Source: Sporolactobacillus sp. STSJ-5
GTDB lineage: Bacteria; Bacillota; Bacilli; Bacillales; Sporolactobacillaceae
Direction: 5' to 3'
NCBI RefSeq assembly: GCF_024385605.1
Contig: NZ_JANFOJ010000012.1
Span: 1 to 64,000, forward strand
DNA: 64,000 bases
A program made the translations under genes and the position numbers. Of this stretch, positions 39,821 through 50,200 are shown one piece after another. The notes beneath the pieces are model-generated. The model made no database searches. It was not told where the DNA came from and was given only the letters and a program-made list of their open reading frames with translations. Position 1 is the first letter of the stretch. Each line of letters begins with the position of its first letter.

Positions 39821-41710
39821 ATGAAATCATATGAGGCCGGTACTTATGATGTGATTGTTGTCGGTGCCGGACATGCCGGAGTTGAAGCTGGACTTGCGTC
39901 GGCACGAATCGGTGCGAAAACGCTGATGTTGACGATCAGTTTGGAAGGTGTGGCTTTTATGCCATGCAATCCGTCAGTCGGAGGCCCGGCAAAGGGTGTT
40001 GTTGTTCGCGAGATTGATGCGCTCGGCGGTGAGATGGGGCACAATATTGATAAGACCTATATTCAGATGAGAATGCTGAATACAAGAAAGGGCCCTGCAG
40101 TTCGTGCACTCAGAGCACAGGCAGATAAACAACTTTATCAACGCGCCATGAAAGAAACGATCGAAGAAACAGAGAATCTTACCTTGAGGCAAGGTATGGT
40201 CGATCATCTGCTTGTTGAAGACGGCGTCTGCAAAGGTGTGGTTGTTGCAACGGGAGCAGCCTATCGCGCGAAGGCTGTTGTCCTAACAACAGGCGTCTAT
40301 CTAAAAGGAAAAATTATAATCGGCGAGCTGCAGTATGAGAGCGGACCGAATAATATGCAGGCTTCCGTTAAATTGTCCGATCACCTAAAGGAGCTTGGTT
40401 TTGATCTTGTACGCTTTAAAACTGGGACGCCGCCTCGGGTGAATGGGCGTACAGTAGATTATTCCAAGACGGAAATTCAGCCGGGTGACGAAGCACCGCT
40501 CGCTTTTTCCTTTGACACGAAGGAATTTATTAAAGAACAAATTCCTTGCTGGCTGACGTACACGAATTTGGAGACACATAGAATTATACAAGAGAACCTA
40601 GATCGTTCACCGATTTTCTCCGGAGCAATTGTTGGAACGGGTCCCCGGTACTGCCCGTCAATCGAAACCAAAATTGTTCGATTTAATGATAAAAACCGGC
40701 ATCAGCTGTTTCTTGAACCAGAAGGAAAAGCAACAAAAGAGGTTTATGTGGACGGCTTATCGACAAGCATGCCGGAAGAAATTCAGCGAAAAATGCTTGC
40801 AACCATTCCAGGACTTGAAAAAGCCGAAATGATGCGGCCAGGCTATGCAATTGAATATGATGCAATTGTGCCGACCCAGCTTTGGCCATCGCTGGAAACG
40901 AAGAAAATCAGCGGTCTGTTTACTGCCGGACAGATTAACGGTACTTCCGGATATGAGGAAGCGGCCGGACAAGGCCTGATGGGCGGAATTAATGCAGCAA
41001 GAAAAGCACTCGGCAAAGAGCCTTTGATTCTTGATCGCTCTGAGGCTTATATTGGTGTACTGATTGATGACTTGGTAACAAAGGGAACAAAAGAACCTTA
41101 TCGTTTGCTCACTTCACGTGCTGAATATCGTTTACTGCTCCGACATGATAATGCAGATCTGCGTTTGACGGAAATTGGACATGATATTGGCTTAATCCCT
41201 GAAGAACGCTATGAACGTTTTACTGTCAAGAGGAAGTTGATCGAGCAGGAGCGGCATTATTTTTCTGCAACAACCATTAAGCCATCAGAGCAAGTGGACG
41301 AACTGCTTAAGGATAAGGGAGCTGCTTCACTAAGAGAACCGATGAAAGCCGATCGATTGCTGAAACGGCCTGAGTTATCTTATCAAGATGTGGCTTCACT
41401 CCTTCCCGAACATGGTGAAATTCCTGCAGATGTTGGCGAACAGGTTGAAATTCAAGTGAAGTATGAAGGGTACATCAGTAAGCAATTGCAGCAGGTTGAA
41501 AAGATGAAACGAATGGAAAAGAAGAAAATTCCTCAGAATCTGGATTACGAGAAGATTGACGGTATTGCTACAGAAGCTCGGCAGAAATTAGCGAAAGTGC
41601 GGCCGATATCTGTGGGACAGGCATCACGTGTGTCCGGTGTCAATCCGAGTGATGTTGCCATTTTGCTTGTTTATCTGGAAGAGGGCAAATTAGCGAGAAG
41701 AACAGGCTGA
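39821..41710 (+). CDS. mnmG: tRNA uridine-5-carboxymethylaminomethyl modification enzyme MnmG
   Basis: 629-aa FAD protein (GidA), partner of MnmE. FAD-binding [12 protein letters not shown] (about residues 15-26), [10 protein letters not shown] (GidA signature), and [20 protein letters not shown] near 365-384. ATG at 39821 follows TGGAGGATC. A frame extending upstream into mnmE is not used. Rightwards rsmG follows with a 19-base gap. Confidence 0.96.
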   Translation: MKSYEAGTYDVIVVGAGHAGVEAGLASARIGAKTLMLTISLEGVAFMPCNPSVGGPAKGVVVREIDALGGEMGHNIDKTYIQMRMLNTRKGPAVRALRAQADKQLYQRAMKETIEETENLTLRQGMVDHLLVEDGVCKGVVVATGAAYRAKAVVLTTGVYLKGKIIIGELQYESGPNNMQASVKLSDHLKELGFDLVRFKTGTPPRVNGRTVDYSKTEIQPGDEAPLAFSFDTKEFIKEQIPCWLTYTNLETHRIIQENLDRSPIFSGAIVGTGPRYCPSIETKIVRFNDKNRHQLFLEPEGKATKEVYVDGLSTSMPEEIQRKMLATIPGLEKAEMMRPGYAIEYDAIVPTQLWPSLETKKISGLFTAGQINGTSGYEEAAGQGLMGGINAARKALGKEPLILDRSEAYIGVLIDDLVTKGTKEPYRLLTSRAEYRLLLRHDNADLRLTEIGHDIGLIPEERYERFTVKRKLIEQERHYFSATTIKPSEQVDELLKDKGAASLREPMKADRLLKRPELSYQDVASLLPEHGEIPADVGEQVEIQVKYEGYISKQLQQVEKMKRMEKKKIPQNLDYEKIDGIATEARQKLAKVRPISVGQASRVSGVNPSDVAILLVYLEEGKLARRTG

Positions 41711-41729
41711 TCGTTTGCAGGAGGATGCT

Positions 41730-42437
41730 ATGGACGGTTTAGAAAAACTGTTGAGTGAAAAAAACATTCAATTATCTGAGTTGCAAATTGATCAATTTCA
41801 ACTCTATTATGAAATGCTGATTGAATGGAATAAGAAAATGAATTTAACAGCAATAACGGATCCGAATGAAGTTATGATTAAACATTTTTTCGACTCACTG
41901 ACCCCTTGTTTTTACTTTTCGATTCAAGAGGTGCAAACGCTCTGCGATGTTGGATCCGGTGCCGGTTTTCCCGGAATTCCTATGAAAATCCTGTTTCCTA
42001 GGCTTAAGCTGACCATTGTTGATTCGCTGCAAAAAAGATTAACCTTTCTGCAGGCAGTAGTTGACAAACTTGGATTGGACTATGTAACACTTTGCCATGA
42101 TCGCGCTGAGGATTTTGCGCGGAAGCCGGGCATACGTGAAAGTTTTGACCTCGTGACTGCGCGGGCGGTTGCTAAATTGTCCGTACTTTCAGAGTACTGC
42201 TTGCCGCTGGTTTGCCTTGGCGGGAGTTTTATTGCGCTTAAAGGAAGCAGTGCGGAGGATGAGGTTCAACAGGCGGAGAATGCAATGAAGCAACTAGGTG
42301 GAAAATTAATTCGTGTCGTAACACTTGATCTTCCAGAAAATAATGGAAAAAGATCACTGGTGCGCATTGATAAAATTTCACCAACTGCAAAAAAATACCC
42401 TAGAAAACCGGGTATTCCAATGAAAAGTCCACTTTAA
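41730..42437 (+). CDS. rsmG: 16S rRNA (guanine527-N7)-methyltransferase RsmG
   Basis: 235-aa SAM-dependent methyltransferase (GidB). SAM motif I is CDVGSGAGFPGIPMK (about residues 72-86). MDGLEKLL start at 41730 follows AGGAGGATG. It methylates G527 in the 530 loop. A parS site overlaps its end by position: it begins two bases after the stop. Confidence 0.95.
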   Translation: MDGLEKLLSEKNIQLSELQIDQFQLYYEMLIEWNKKMNLTAITDPNEVMIKHFFDSLTPCFYFSIQEVQTLCDVGSGAGFPGIPMKILFPRLKLTIVDSLQKRLTFLQAVVDKLGLDYVTLCHDRAEDFARKPGIRESFDLVTARAVAKLSVLSEYCLPLVCLGGSFIALKGSSAEDEVQQAENAMKQLGGKLIRVVTLDLPENNGKRSLVRIDKISPTAKKYPRKPGIPMKSPL

Positions 42438-42438
42438 T

Positions 42439-42454
42439 TGTTCCACGTGGAACA
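42439..42454. other. parS: parS site 1
   Basis: Perfect 16-bp palindrome TGTTCCACGTGGAACA, the ParB/Spo0J binding site, two bases after rsmG. Nucleates ParB spreading and SMC loading for chromosome segregation. Confidence 0.95.
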
Positions 42455-42521
42455 TTCACAGCAGGAATTGTTGTTTGCGAGAAGAATAGTAAAGTCAGAG
42501 AGCTAAGGTGGTGGTGCGAGC

Positions 42522-43394
42522 ATGAAAAATCATTTTTCAAAGATTTTCAATCATAACGAACAGGAAGAAACAGCAGCTGCTTTAGATGCGGAGCAGGAAC
42601 TTGAGCAAGCAAGGGTCCAGGAGATCAAGGTTGCATTAATAACACCGAATCAGTATCAGCCGCGCTCTGTCTTTGATCCAGAAAAAATTCATGAACTAGC
42701 GGCTACAATTGAAGAACATGGAGTGATTCAACCGATTGTGCTTCGACCAACCGGAGATAAATATGAAATTATTGCCGGCGAGCGTCGTTGGAGGGCTGTT
42801 TCATCTCTCGGTTGGGAAACAATACCCGCAATTATTAAACCTTTAAATGATGATCAATCGGCTTCAATTGCGTTAATTGAAAACTTGCAGAGAGAAGAAT
42901 TAACGGCGATTGAAGAGGCAATGGCTTATGCACGGCTCATTGATATACACGGACTGACTCAAGAAAGCCTAGCGACTAAACTGGGCAGGGGACAGTCAAC
43001 AATTGCAAACAAACTGCGATTGTTGAAATTACCATCATCTGTTCAAAGTGCCATACTCGAAAAGAAGATTTCTGAACGTCATGCACGTGCGTTAATTATT
43101 CTTAAGGATCCAGGTATGCAGGAAAAAATGCTTAATGAGATCATATCAAAGCAGCTAAACGTGAAGCAGACCGAAGCGAAAGTGAAGCACTACCTGGAGA
43201 AAAGTGCTGTTAATAAAGCGGACGATGAAAAAAAGAATAGACGATTTTCACTGAGCAGAGACTCGAGAATTGCAGTCAATACAATTAGACAATCCGTTCA
43301 TATGGTCACTGACTCCGGACTGGATATTGACACACAAGAACAAGATATGGGCGATTATTATCAATTTACCATACGTATTCCAAAGAAAAAATAA
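42522..43394 (+). CDS. noc: Nucleoid occlusion protein Noc
   Basis: 290-aa ParB-fold CTPase that blocks Z-ring assembly over the nucleoid. The N-terminal MKNHFSKIF amphipathic segment is the membrane-targeting helix of Noc, GERRWRAV is the CTP/box II motif, and the helix-turn-helix [16 protein letters not shown] follows. Gene order rsmG-noc-soj identifies it as Noc rather than a second ParB. No clear NBS (ATTTCCCGGGAAAT) is in the window. Confidence 0.93.
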   Translation: MKNHFSKIFNHNEQEETAAALDAEQELEQARVQEIKVALITPNQYQPRSVFDPEKIHELAATIEEHGVIQPIVLRPTGDKYEIIAGERRWRAVSSLGWETIPAIIKPLNDDQSASIALIENLQREELTAIEEAMAYARLIDIHGLTQESLATKLGRGQSTIANKLRLLKLPSSVQSAILEKKISERHARALIILKDPGMQEKMLNEIISKQLNVKQTEAKVKHYLEKSAVNKADDEKKNRRFSLSRDSRIAVNTIRQSVHMVTDSGLDIDTQEQDMGDYYQFTIRIPKKK

Positions 43395-43409
43395 AGATGA
43401 TTTAAGGAG

Positions 43410-43437
43410 GGCCATCAATGATGATGGTTCTTTTTTT
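43410..43437 (+). terminator. Terminator after noc
   Basis: Stem GGCCATCA (43410-43417)/TGATGGTT (43422-43429), two G-T pairs, then T7. Confidence 0.7.
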
Positions 43438-43787
43438 ACAAATTAAGAAAGTATAAGATTTTGCCCCATATTTAAACGAATAAACCAGTGTCTTGACCGA
43501 GAATCAAAGCGGAGGTGCGAGACGCCTGCGGGATCAGGTGCCAGCGAAACCTCGCTAATTTCTGCTTGTCTGAGGAGGCTCGTGGTGCGCCCGCGGTCGC
43601 GCTCAGTTGATGCGAGCAACCGAAGTGATGATTCAGCACCATAAAGACACAAATCAATGCTAAAAAAAGGGAACTTTCGCAAGTGTAAAGGAGCTTTCGC
43701 TAACTACGCATACGTCCTGTATGCAACGCGAAAGCCATCACGTCCTGTGAAAGTAAGGACCGAGCGTTTTTTGCCCGGTTTTTCTTA
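43438..43787 (+). repeat. Structured dispersed repeat, copy 2 with insert
   Basis: 350 bases, same family as the 37873 and 43788 copies, enlarged by about 80 bases carrying a nested palindrome at 43693-43735 (GCTTTCGC/GCGAAAGC around GCATAC/GTATGC). Ends in a terminator-like CCGAGC/GCCCGG stem with T5. Confidence 0.78.
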
Positions 43788-44059
43788 CAAGTAAAGAAAG
43801 TATAAGATTTTACCCCATATTTAAACGAATAAACCAGTGTCTTGACCGAGAATCAAAGCGGAGGTGCGAGACGCCTGCGGGATCAGCGTGCCAGCGAGAC
43901 CCCGCAGATTTCTGCTTGTCTGAGGAGGCTCGCGGTGCGCCCGCGGTCGTGCTCAGTTGATGCGAGCAACCGAAGCGATGATTCAACACTGTAAAGACAC
44001 AAACCAATCACACATGGCTGGAGATTAAAGACCGGGCGTTTTTTGCCCGGTTTTTCTTA
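43788..44059 (+). repeat. Structured dispersed repeat, copy 3
   Basis: 272 bases, directly following copy 2 in the same orientation and highly similar to it in the AAGAAAGTATAAGATTTT start and the GGTGCGAGACGCCTGCGGG core. Ends with CCGGGC/GCCCGG terminator stem and T5. Confidence 0.78.
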
Positions 44060-44320
44060 GTAAGTGTAAATGATTTAAAATTATTCATTGTTAGGTGCTG
44101 AAAATTCAAGTATAGATGACTAAATATGCACTGAGCTTTAGCACAATTTAGCACTGTTTTTAGAAAAAACGCCGCTGCTGCATAAATTTCCCCCTTTCTT
44201 TCGTCAAAATCTTGCTCAAACCGAGGTTTCTTATGGTTAAATTCGTGTAACACTGCCCTGATTGAATCAATTCATGATAAAATGAAGTGTAGCGATTGAA
44301 GATTGAGAGTAGGTGGAAGT

Positions 44321-45082
44321 GTGAGTAAAACATTGGCAATTGCCAACCAAAAAGGCGGTGTCGGCAAAACAACGACAGCGGTTAATCTCAGTGCCTGCAT
44401 GGCTACATTAGGCTGCAAGGTATTAATGATTGATATTGATCCTCAAGGAAATGCAACAAGCGGCTCAGGTGTAGACAAAGGCGATGTCGATGAATGTATA
44501 TACGATGTTCTCGTAGATGAGGTTGAAATTTCAAAAGTGATCCATAGTTCCGCAATTGAAAATCTTGACGTTGTTCCTTCGGCTATTCAACTGGCAGGTG
44601 CGGAGATTGAATTGGTATCAACAATATCAAGAGAGATTCGCCTAAAGCATGCCATAGAAAAGGTGAAGGACTCATATGACTACATAGTCATTGATTGTCC
44701 GCCGTCGCTTGGACTGCTAACCATTAATGCATTGACAGCTGCTGATGCCGTAATTATTCCGGTACAATGCGAGTATTATGCACTGGAGGGACTGAGTCAG
44801 CTATTGAACACGGTCCGCCTTGTCCAGAAGCATTTGAATCATCATCTTGCGATTGAAGGCGTTTTGCTGACAATGCTTGATGCGCGAACAAATCTTGGAC
44901 TGCAAGTCATTCAAGAAGTAAAAAAATACTTCCAAGATCGAGTGTTTAAAACAATTATTCCACGTAATGTACGATTGAGTGAAGCGCCAAGCCACGGACA
45001 GCCAATTATTATGTATGACTCCAGGTCAAAAGGGGCCGAAGTGTATTTAGACTTCGCTAAGGAAGTGATCACGAATGCCTAA
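44321..45082 (+). CDS. soj: Chromosome partition ATPase Soj (ParA)
   Basis: 253-aa deviant Walker ATPase, length equal to the Bacillus protein. Walker A QKGGVGKTTT (residues 10-19), signature DIDPQGNAT. It acts with Spo0J on origin segregation and, through DnaA, on initiation control. GTG at 44321 after GGTGGAAGT is preferred to the longer frame. Eight-base overlap with spo0J. Confidence 0.96.
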   Translation: MSKTLAIANQKGGVGKTTTAVNLSACMATLGCKVLMIDIDPQGNATSGSGVDKGDVDECIYDVLVDEVEISKVIHSSAIENLDVVPSAIQLAGAEIELVSTISREIRLKHAIEKVKDSYDYIVIDCPPSLGLLTINALTAADAVIIPVQCEYYALEGLSQLLNTVRLVQKHLNHHLAIEGVLLTMLDARTNLGLQVIQEVKKYFQDRVFKTIIPRNVRLSEAPSHGQPIIMYDSRSKGAEVYLDFAKEVITNA

Positions 45083-45935
45083 AGCATTAGGAAAAGGCTT
45101 AGATGCTTTCTTTCCCACGGCGTTTAATGAAGAATTAGATAATGCGGTGGAGCATGTTAAGCTAAACGAACTGCGTCCGAATCCATATCAGCCACGGAAA
45201 AAGTTTGATCAACAGGCATTGGATGAACTTGCAAGCTCGATCAAAGAACATGGGATTATTCAGCCTCTCGTTGTTCGAAAAAGTATAAAAGGCTATGATA
45301 TTGTCGTCGGCGAACGGCGCTTTCGAGCTGCAAAACAAGCCCAAATGACGACTGTACCCGTTGTGGTCAAGGAACTGTCCGATGAAGCAATGATGCAGAT
45401 CGCGTTGATTGAAAATCTGCAGCGTGAGAATCTTAATCCGATTGAGGAAGCAGAGGCCTACAGAAAATTGATGGATGGTCTGCACTTGACTCAAGACGAA
45501 TTGGCAAAAAAACTTGGGAAAAGCAGACCTCATATTACGAACCATTTACGACTGTTGCAACTGGATTCGGCAGTTGCAGCATTGATTGAACAGGGAAAAC
45601 TTTCAATGGGTCATGGCCGTGCGCTTGCTGGTTTGAAGGATAAAAAACAAATGGCGCCGGTTGTTGACAAAGTCATCAAGGAGCAGATGAATGTCCGTCA
45701 GCTCGAAGCACTTATCCAGCAGCTCAACCATCATGTTCCACGTGAAACATCGAAAAAGAAACAATGGGCAATGCCCGCTGAGTTAAAGGATCGGGTCTAT
45801 GGATTAAGAGAAAAATACGGTACTGCAGTAAAAGTAAAACCTAGTTTGAAAAAGGGAAAGGGTAAAATTGAACTGGATTACTATTCTGCAGAGGATTTAT
45901 ATCGTTTAATTGATATTATGGAAGGACGACTCTGA
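45075..45935 (+). CDS. spo0J: ParB-like partition protein Spo0J
   Basis: 286-aa ParB CTPase binding parS. Box II GERRFRAAKQA (about 77-87), helix-turn-helix LAKKLGKSRPHITNHLRLL (about 142-160), C-terminal dimerisation domain. A parS site lies inside the gene, as in B. subtilis. Starts within soj; ends at a terminator overlapping its stop codon. Confidence 0.96.
   Translation: MPKALGKGLDAFFPTAFNEELDNAVEHVKLNELRPNPYQPRKKFDQQALDELASSIKEHGIIQPLVVRKSIKGYDIVVGERRFRAAKQAQMTTVPVVVKELSDEAMMQIALIENLQRENLNPIEEAEAYRKLMDGLHLTQDELAKKLGKSRPHITNHLRLLQLDSAVAALIEQGKLSMGHGRALAGLKDKKQMAPVVDKVIKEQMNVRQLEALIQQLNHHVPRETSKKKQWAMPAELKDRVYGLREKYGTAVKVKPSLKKGKGKIELDYYSAEDLYRLIDIMEGRL
45734..45749. other. parS: parS site 2, inside spo0J
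   Basis: TGTTCCACGTGAAACA, the same 16-base sequence and gene location as the well-known parS in B. subtilis spo0J; one base off the perfect palindrome. Confidence 0.95.
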
Positions 45936-45958
45936 GCAGTCGCTTCTTCTTTTTTTAT
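45927..45958 (+). terminator. Terminator after spo0J
   Basis: Small stem CGACT (45927-45931)/AGTCG (45938-45942) overlapping the stop codon, then T-rich CTTCTTCTTTTTTT. The remaining 45959-46211 holds no gene I can support. Confidence 0.55.
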
Positions 45959-46211
45959 TTATCGTGGACTTCCATTCTCATTTCAGTAAGCGGTGCATCT
46001 TTAGTAAGCTAAAAGTACGGAGGTACGGGATTTTTACAAATAAGCCCATTATAAGGAATGACATGAGCTGCCTATAACTGTAACAAAACACTATTTTAAA
46101 TATGGTAATCTGTAAAATTGAGATGGTCCCCAGTTATCTACTATAATCTGATGACATTATGTTCCCACAACCGATTTGCAAGTATACGTATTCTTCAACG
46201 TTCTCATCGTT

Positions 46212-46817
46212 TTAATCCATTAAAAGTAGCTTTGATAATAGTCGTCCCTTCCTATTTGAAAGGAGAGCGACACTAAGGCATTGTCCGATTACTTGAGATA
46301 AACTCATAACGATATGAAGACGTGTATTTTGAAGAACTGAGTATTCCATGAAGCCGCTGATGTTGACAACACCGGTGATGTTCATGTCACCGACAGGCAC
46401 AAGCTCTTTTTTAACCCCCGCGCCAGGAAGAACCGGGCCCTCTGCTATGTTAATTTTACCAATGTTCTTTTGCTTTCCAAGACAAGCGTCAATACCAATA
46501 ATAAATGGATTTTTATGGGTGGCTGTGATCAGGGCAAGTGTTTCCTGCAGATTCATAGCGTGTACCGGTTTTTCCAAGGTTCCGTAAATAGAGGCATCTG
46601 GCAGATGACGTCGTTCAAGATAAGAGCCGACAAGAGGACCGAGCGCATCGCCTGTTGAACGGTCCGTGCCGATGCAAACAATAACGATTGACGACGTTCC
46701 GATTGCCGGCAACAAATGACGTATGGCTTGGATAAGCGCATGGTGATTGCCTAGATCCTGATAATGAACTTGCGCTGTGAGCTTTTGCCCTGATCCTTGA
46801 TCGAATTTCAGATTCAT
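46212..46817 (-). CDS. yyaC: Sporulation protein YyaC (Gpr-like, DUF1256)
   Basis: 201-aa protein of the YyaC family, related to the Gpr germination protease fold but of uncertain activity. IVIVCIGTDRSTGDALGPLVG, EKPVHAMNL and the DACLGKQKNIGKI segments are typical. ATG at 46817 follows GGGAGGC. Placed after spo0J as in B. subtilis but divergent from the T-box-glyS unit. Spore-forming lineage marker. Confidence 0.9.
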   Translation of the reverse strand: MNLKFDQGSGQKLTAQVHYQDLGNHHALIQAIRHLLPAIGTSSIVIVCIGTDRSTGDALGPLVGSYLERRHLPDASIYGTLEKPVHAMNLQETLALITATHKNPFIIGIDACLGKQKNIGKINIAEGPVLPGAGVKKELVPVGDMNITGVVNISGFMEYSVLQNTRLHIVMSLSQVIGQCLSVALLSNRKGRLLSKLLLMD

Positions 46818-47089
46818 AGATTCGCCTCCCAAGTATCAACAGTATATGAAAAAGGGAAGACATTTATACATCTGAAAACAGGATGAAAAGGCAGATAGTT
46901 TTTACGTTAAGTTGCATTTCAATTCCATTCGCCTGATCAGTTGTTCGGAAATGCAAAATACTCAGAAAAAAAGTGATATGCTGGACCACATAATAAGATA
47001 AATTTTACTGTTGAGTATGCTAAAAATCTGTCTTTTTCATAAGAAATAGGATATACTATGTATCAGAAAAGCAAGCTTTACAATGTAAT

Positions 47090-47310
47090 AAGAAGGCGAT
47101 GAAGGAAAGAAGTACTCATTGCAGCCGTATTAAGCGATTCAGGAAAAGTGCAAGCCTGATTGCGGCAGATGAGGAAGGCGTTCTTGAGCCATTGCATGAT
47201 CGAGCGGGTGCGAAGTATTCGCACCAATTAGGGTGGAACCGCGTGAGCAAACAAAAGCTTTCGTCCCTAGGCAGGAGCCTAGTGGATGGAAGCTTATTTT
47301 ATTTTGTCAA
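47090..47310 (+). promoter_or_regulatory. T-box riboswitch, glycine, upstream of glyS
   Basis: T-box sequence AGGGTGGAACCGCG at about 47230-47243. Terminator arms AAGCTTTCGTCC... and ...GGATGGAAGCTT (about 47259-47299) enclose a CTAGG/CCTAG hairpin and end in ATTTTATTTT. Specifier candidate GGC (glycine) at 47177-47179 in GAGGAAGGCG. Transcription of glyS is released by uncharged tRNA-Gly. Confidence 0.9.
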
Positions 47311-47323
47311 AGGAGCAAAAGAC

Positions 47324-48706
47324 ATGAGTAAAACAATGGAACAGGTTGTGAACTTGGCTAAGCAAAGGGGCATTATCTTCCCAGGATCGGAAATATACGG
47401 CGGATTGGCTAATACGTGGGATTATGGTCCAATCGGTGTTGAATTGAAAAACAATGTCAAAAAAGCATGGTGGAAAAAATTTGTGCAGGAATCGCCTTAT
47501 AATGTAGGACTCGATGCTGCCATCCTGATGAATCCGAAAACATGGGAAGCATCCGGACATATCACGAATTTCAACGATCCAATGATCGACTGCAAAAAGT
47601 GCAAATCACGTTTCCGTGCAGATAAGCTTATTGAAAGCAATATTCCACAGGCAGAGCTTCCTGGACCGGTAGATGGTCTGACTTTCGAAACGATGCAACA
47701 GCTTATCGAGGAGCATCATATTCCTTGCCCGGAATGTGGCGAGCATGATTTCACGTCAATTCGCCAGTTCAATCTCATGTTCAAAACGTATCAGGGCGTG
47801 ACAGAAACAGCGAAAGATGAAATTTTTCTTCGTCCCGAAACAGCACAGGGGATTTTCGTCAATTTCAAAAATGTGCAGCGGACGATGCGTAAAAAAATAC
47901 CATTCGGTATCGGCCAGGTAGGAAAATCATTTAGAAATGAAATAACGCCAGGAAACTTTACATTCAGAACAAGAGAATTCGAACAGCTTGAACTAGAATT
48001 CTTCTGCAAACCGGGAGAAGATGGAAAATGGTTTCAATACTGGCGAACTTTTGGCTATGAATGGTTGAAATCATTAAATGTAAAGGCAGAAAATCTGCGT
48101 CTGCGTGATCACGAAAAAGAAGAATTACCGCACTACAGCAACGCGACAACGGATATTGAATACTTGTTCCCATTCGGATGGGGCGAATTATCCAGTCTTT
48201 CCTCACGTACTGATTATGATCTTCGCCGTCATATGGAGGTTTCGGGTCAGGATCTCCAGTATATTGATCAAAACAATAATGAACGGTACATTCCTTATGT
48301 CATTGAGCCGTCACTCGGCGCCGACCGCGTGACACTAGCATTTCTGGCCGAAGCTTATGAAGAAGAGAAGATTAGTGAAAAGGATACGCGAACTGTGCTT
48401 CACTTCCATCCGGCTTTGGCACCATATAAAGCAGCAATTTTGCCGCTTTCTAAGAAACTAGGCGAAGAAGCGATGGCTGTTTATCAGGAACTGGCAAAAG
48501 ATTATATGGTTGATTATGATGAAACCGGCTCGATCGGCAAACGTTACCGTCGCCAGGACGAAATCGGTACGCCGTTCTGTATCACTTATGACTTTGATTC
48601 AAAAGAAGACGGCAAGGTAACCGTACGTGACCGCGATACGATGGAGCAAGTTCGGTTGCCAATCGACGAATTATCAGCCTTTCTTAAAGAAAAGATTGCA
48701 TTTTAA
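47324..48706 (+). CDS. glyS: Glycyl-tRNA synthetase, single-chain (alpha2) type
   Basis: 460-aa class II synthetase of the archaeal/eukaryote-like type, unlike the glyQ/glyS tetramer of B. subtilis. It starts [16 protein letters not shown], with a zinc-like C-K-K-C motif ([11 protein letters not shown]) and CPECGEH; motif 2 lies in [19 protein letters not shown]-type sequence and motif 3 near [11 protein letters not shown] at 47324 follows AAGGAGC; the open frame upstream is the T-box leader and is not translated. Confidence 0.95.
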   Translation: MSKTMEQVVNLAKQRGIIFPGSEIYGGLANTWDYGPIGVELKNNVKKAWWKKFVQESPYNVGLDAAILMNPKTWEASGHITNFNDPMIDCKKCKSRFRADKLIESNIPQAELPGPVDGLTFETMQQLIEEHHIPCPECGEHDFTSIRQFNLMFKTYQGVTETAKDEIFLRPETAQGIFVNFKNVQRTMRKKIPFGIGQVGKSFRNEITPGNFTFRTREFEQLELEFFCKPGEDGKWFQYWRTFGYEWLKSLNVKAENLRLRDHEKEELPHYSNATTDIEYLFPFGWGELSSLSSRTDYDLRRHMEVSGQDLQYIDQNNNERYIPYVIEPSLGADRVTLAFLAEAYEEEKISEKDTRTVLHFHPALAPYKAAILPLSKKLGEEAMAVYQELAKDYMVDYDETGSIGKRYRRQDEIGTPFCITYDFDSKEDGKVTVRDRDTMEQVRLPIDELSAFLKEKIAF

Positions 48707-48793
48707 CGACACAGATCGTGCTCTTTGATTTATGGTAAACCAGTAACCTTTTTTATAGCATTGAAGAAATTTCCCAATATTGGAGGAAGGACT

Positions 48794-49000
48794 ATGCCGA
48801 ATCCTCGTATCAGTTTCGATCTGAATGATGTTGTAGAGATGAAAAAGTCTCATCCATGCGGTGAAAATCAATGGAAAGTTATACGCATGGGTGCGGATAT
48901 TCGTATCAAGTGTCTCGGCTGCGGACACAGCGTCATGATGCCGAGAAGTGAATTTCAACGTAAGGTTAAGAAGATTCTTGAGCATGGTTCCGAAGCCTAA
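48794..49000 (+). CDS. yyzM: DUF951 family small protein (YyzM)
   Basis: 68-aa protein. Family features: DVVEMKKSHPCG, WKVIRMGADI, KCLGCGHSVMMPR with a two-cysteine pair that may bind zinc. ATG at 48794 follows GGAGGAAGG. Conserved ahead of ychF in Bacillus; function unknown. Expect co-transcription with ychF. Confidence 0.9.
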   Translation: MPNPRISFDLNDVVEMKKSHPCGENQWKVIRMGADIRIKCLGCGHSVMMPRSEFQRKVKKILEHGSEA

Positions 49001-49081
49001 AGGGCGCCTATAAAGGGATAAGGCTGCGGTAAGCGGCATCTTTGTTGAAGTGGTAAGAAAAACCCAGGGGGTTGAAGGTAA

Positions 49082-50182
49082 ATGAGCTTGACTACAGGTA
49101 TTGTCGGTTTGCCGAATGTCGGCAAATCAACGTTGTTTAACGCAATTACACAGGCTGGAGCAGAAATGGCTAACTATCCATTCTGCACGATTGAGCCCAA
49201 TGTCGGGATCGTTAGTGTACCCGATGAACGACTTGATCAATTAACTGAGATGTACCATCCGAAGAAAACCATCTCGACGACATTTGAATTCACTGATATC
49301 GCCGGATTGGTTAAAGGTGCAAGTAAAGGAGAAGGACTTGGTAATCAATTTTTGGCAAATATTCGCCAAGTTGATGCGATTTCTCATGTTGTACGCTGCT
49401 TCGAAGACAAGAACATCACTCATGTATCCGGAAAAATTGATCCAATCGATGATATTGAAACGATTAATCTCGAACTGGTTCTATCAGATATGGAACAGGT
49501 GAATAAACGGATTGACCGTGTAGAAAAATTGGCAAAGCAGAAAGATAAGGCATCAATCGTTGAGTATGCTGCCTTGAAAAAGTTAAAAGATGCGTTTGAA
49601 GCGGGCATACCGGCAAGGCATGTCGCACTAACCGAGGATGAGGAAGCAGCAATCAAGGCTTTTAACTTTCTGACGAAGAAGCCTGTCCTTTATGTGGCCA
49701 ATACTTCAGAAGACGATGTATCTGCCCCTGATGAAAACCCATATGTACAGGCGGTTAAAGCATTTGCTGAAAAAGATGGGGCAGAGGTTGTCGTCATTTC
49801 AGCCCGCATTGAATCTGAAATTGCCGAACTTGATGGAGAAGAAAAGAAAGTATTTCTTGAGGAATTAGGTTTGGATTCCTCCGGTCTTGATCGCTTAATT
49901 GCCAAAGCCTATGATCTGCTTGGCCTCGCAACGTACTTTACAGCAGGAGAAAAGGAAGTACGGGCTTGGACGTTCCGAAAAGGAACGAAGGCACCGCAGG
50001 CAGCGGGTATTATTCATTCAGATTTCGAACGCGGTTTTATCCGTGCTGAAATTGTTTCTTATGAAGATCTTATTGCGGCCGGTTCGGAATCTGCAGCAAA
50101 AGAAATGGGACGTCTGCGTCTTGAAGGAAAAGATTATGTGATGCAGGATGGGGACATCGTTAACTTCCGTTTCAACGTATAA
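49082..50182 (+). CDS. ychF: Redox-regulated ATPase YchF (OLA1 family)
   Basis: 366-aa Obg-family P-loop protein preferring ATP. Walker A GLPNVGKS (about 9-16), DIAGLVKGASKGEGLGNQFL, and a C-terminal TGS domain ending VNFRFNV. Binds ribosomes and is implicated in stress responses. ATG at 49082 lies six bases after a GG-rich AGGGGGTTGAAGG site. Length as in the family. Confidence 0.96.
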   Translation: MSLTTGIVGLPNVGKSTLFNAITQAGAEMANYPFCTIEPNVGIVSVPDERLDQLTEMYHPKKTISTTFEFTDIAGLVKGASKGEGLGNQFLANIRQVDAISHVVRCFEDKNITHVSGKIDPIDDIETINLELVLSDMEQVNKRIDRVEKLAKQKDKASIVEYAALKKLKDAFEAGIPARHVALTEDEEAAIKAFNFLTKKPVLYVANTSEDDVSAPDENPYVQAVKAFAEKDGAEVVVISARIESEIAELDGEEKKVFLEELGLDSSGLDRLIAKAYDLLGLATYFTAGEKEVRAWTFRKGTKAPQAAGIIHSDFERGFIRAEIVSYEDLIAAGSESAAKEMGRLRLEGKDYVMQDGDIVNFRFNV

Positions 50183-50200
50183 CGAAATTTTGAAAATAAC

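Noticed and set aside
43443-44007. Minus-strand frames of 61-79 codons in repeats 2 and 3
   Set aside because: Same reason as copy 1: shadow translation of a structured DNA repeat.
47099-47323. 75-residue N-terminal extension of glycyl-tRNA synthetase
   Set aside because: The sequence is the T-box leader with its terminator; the correct ATG at 47324 has its own ribosome site.
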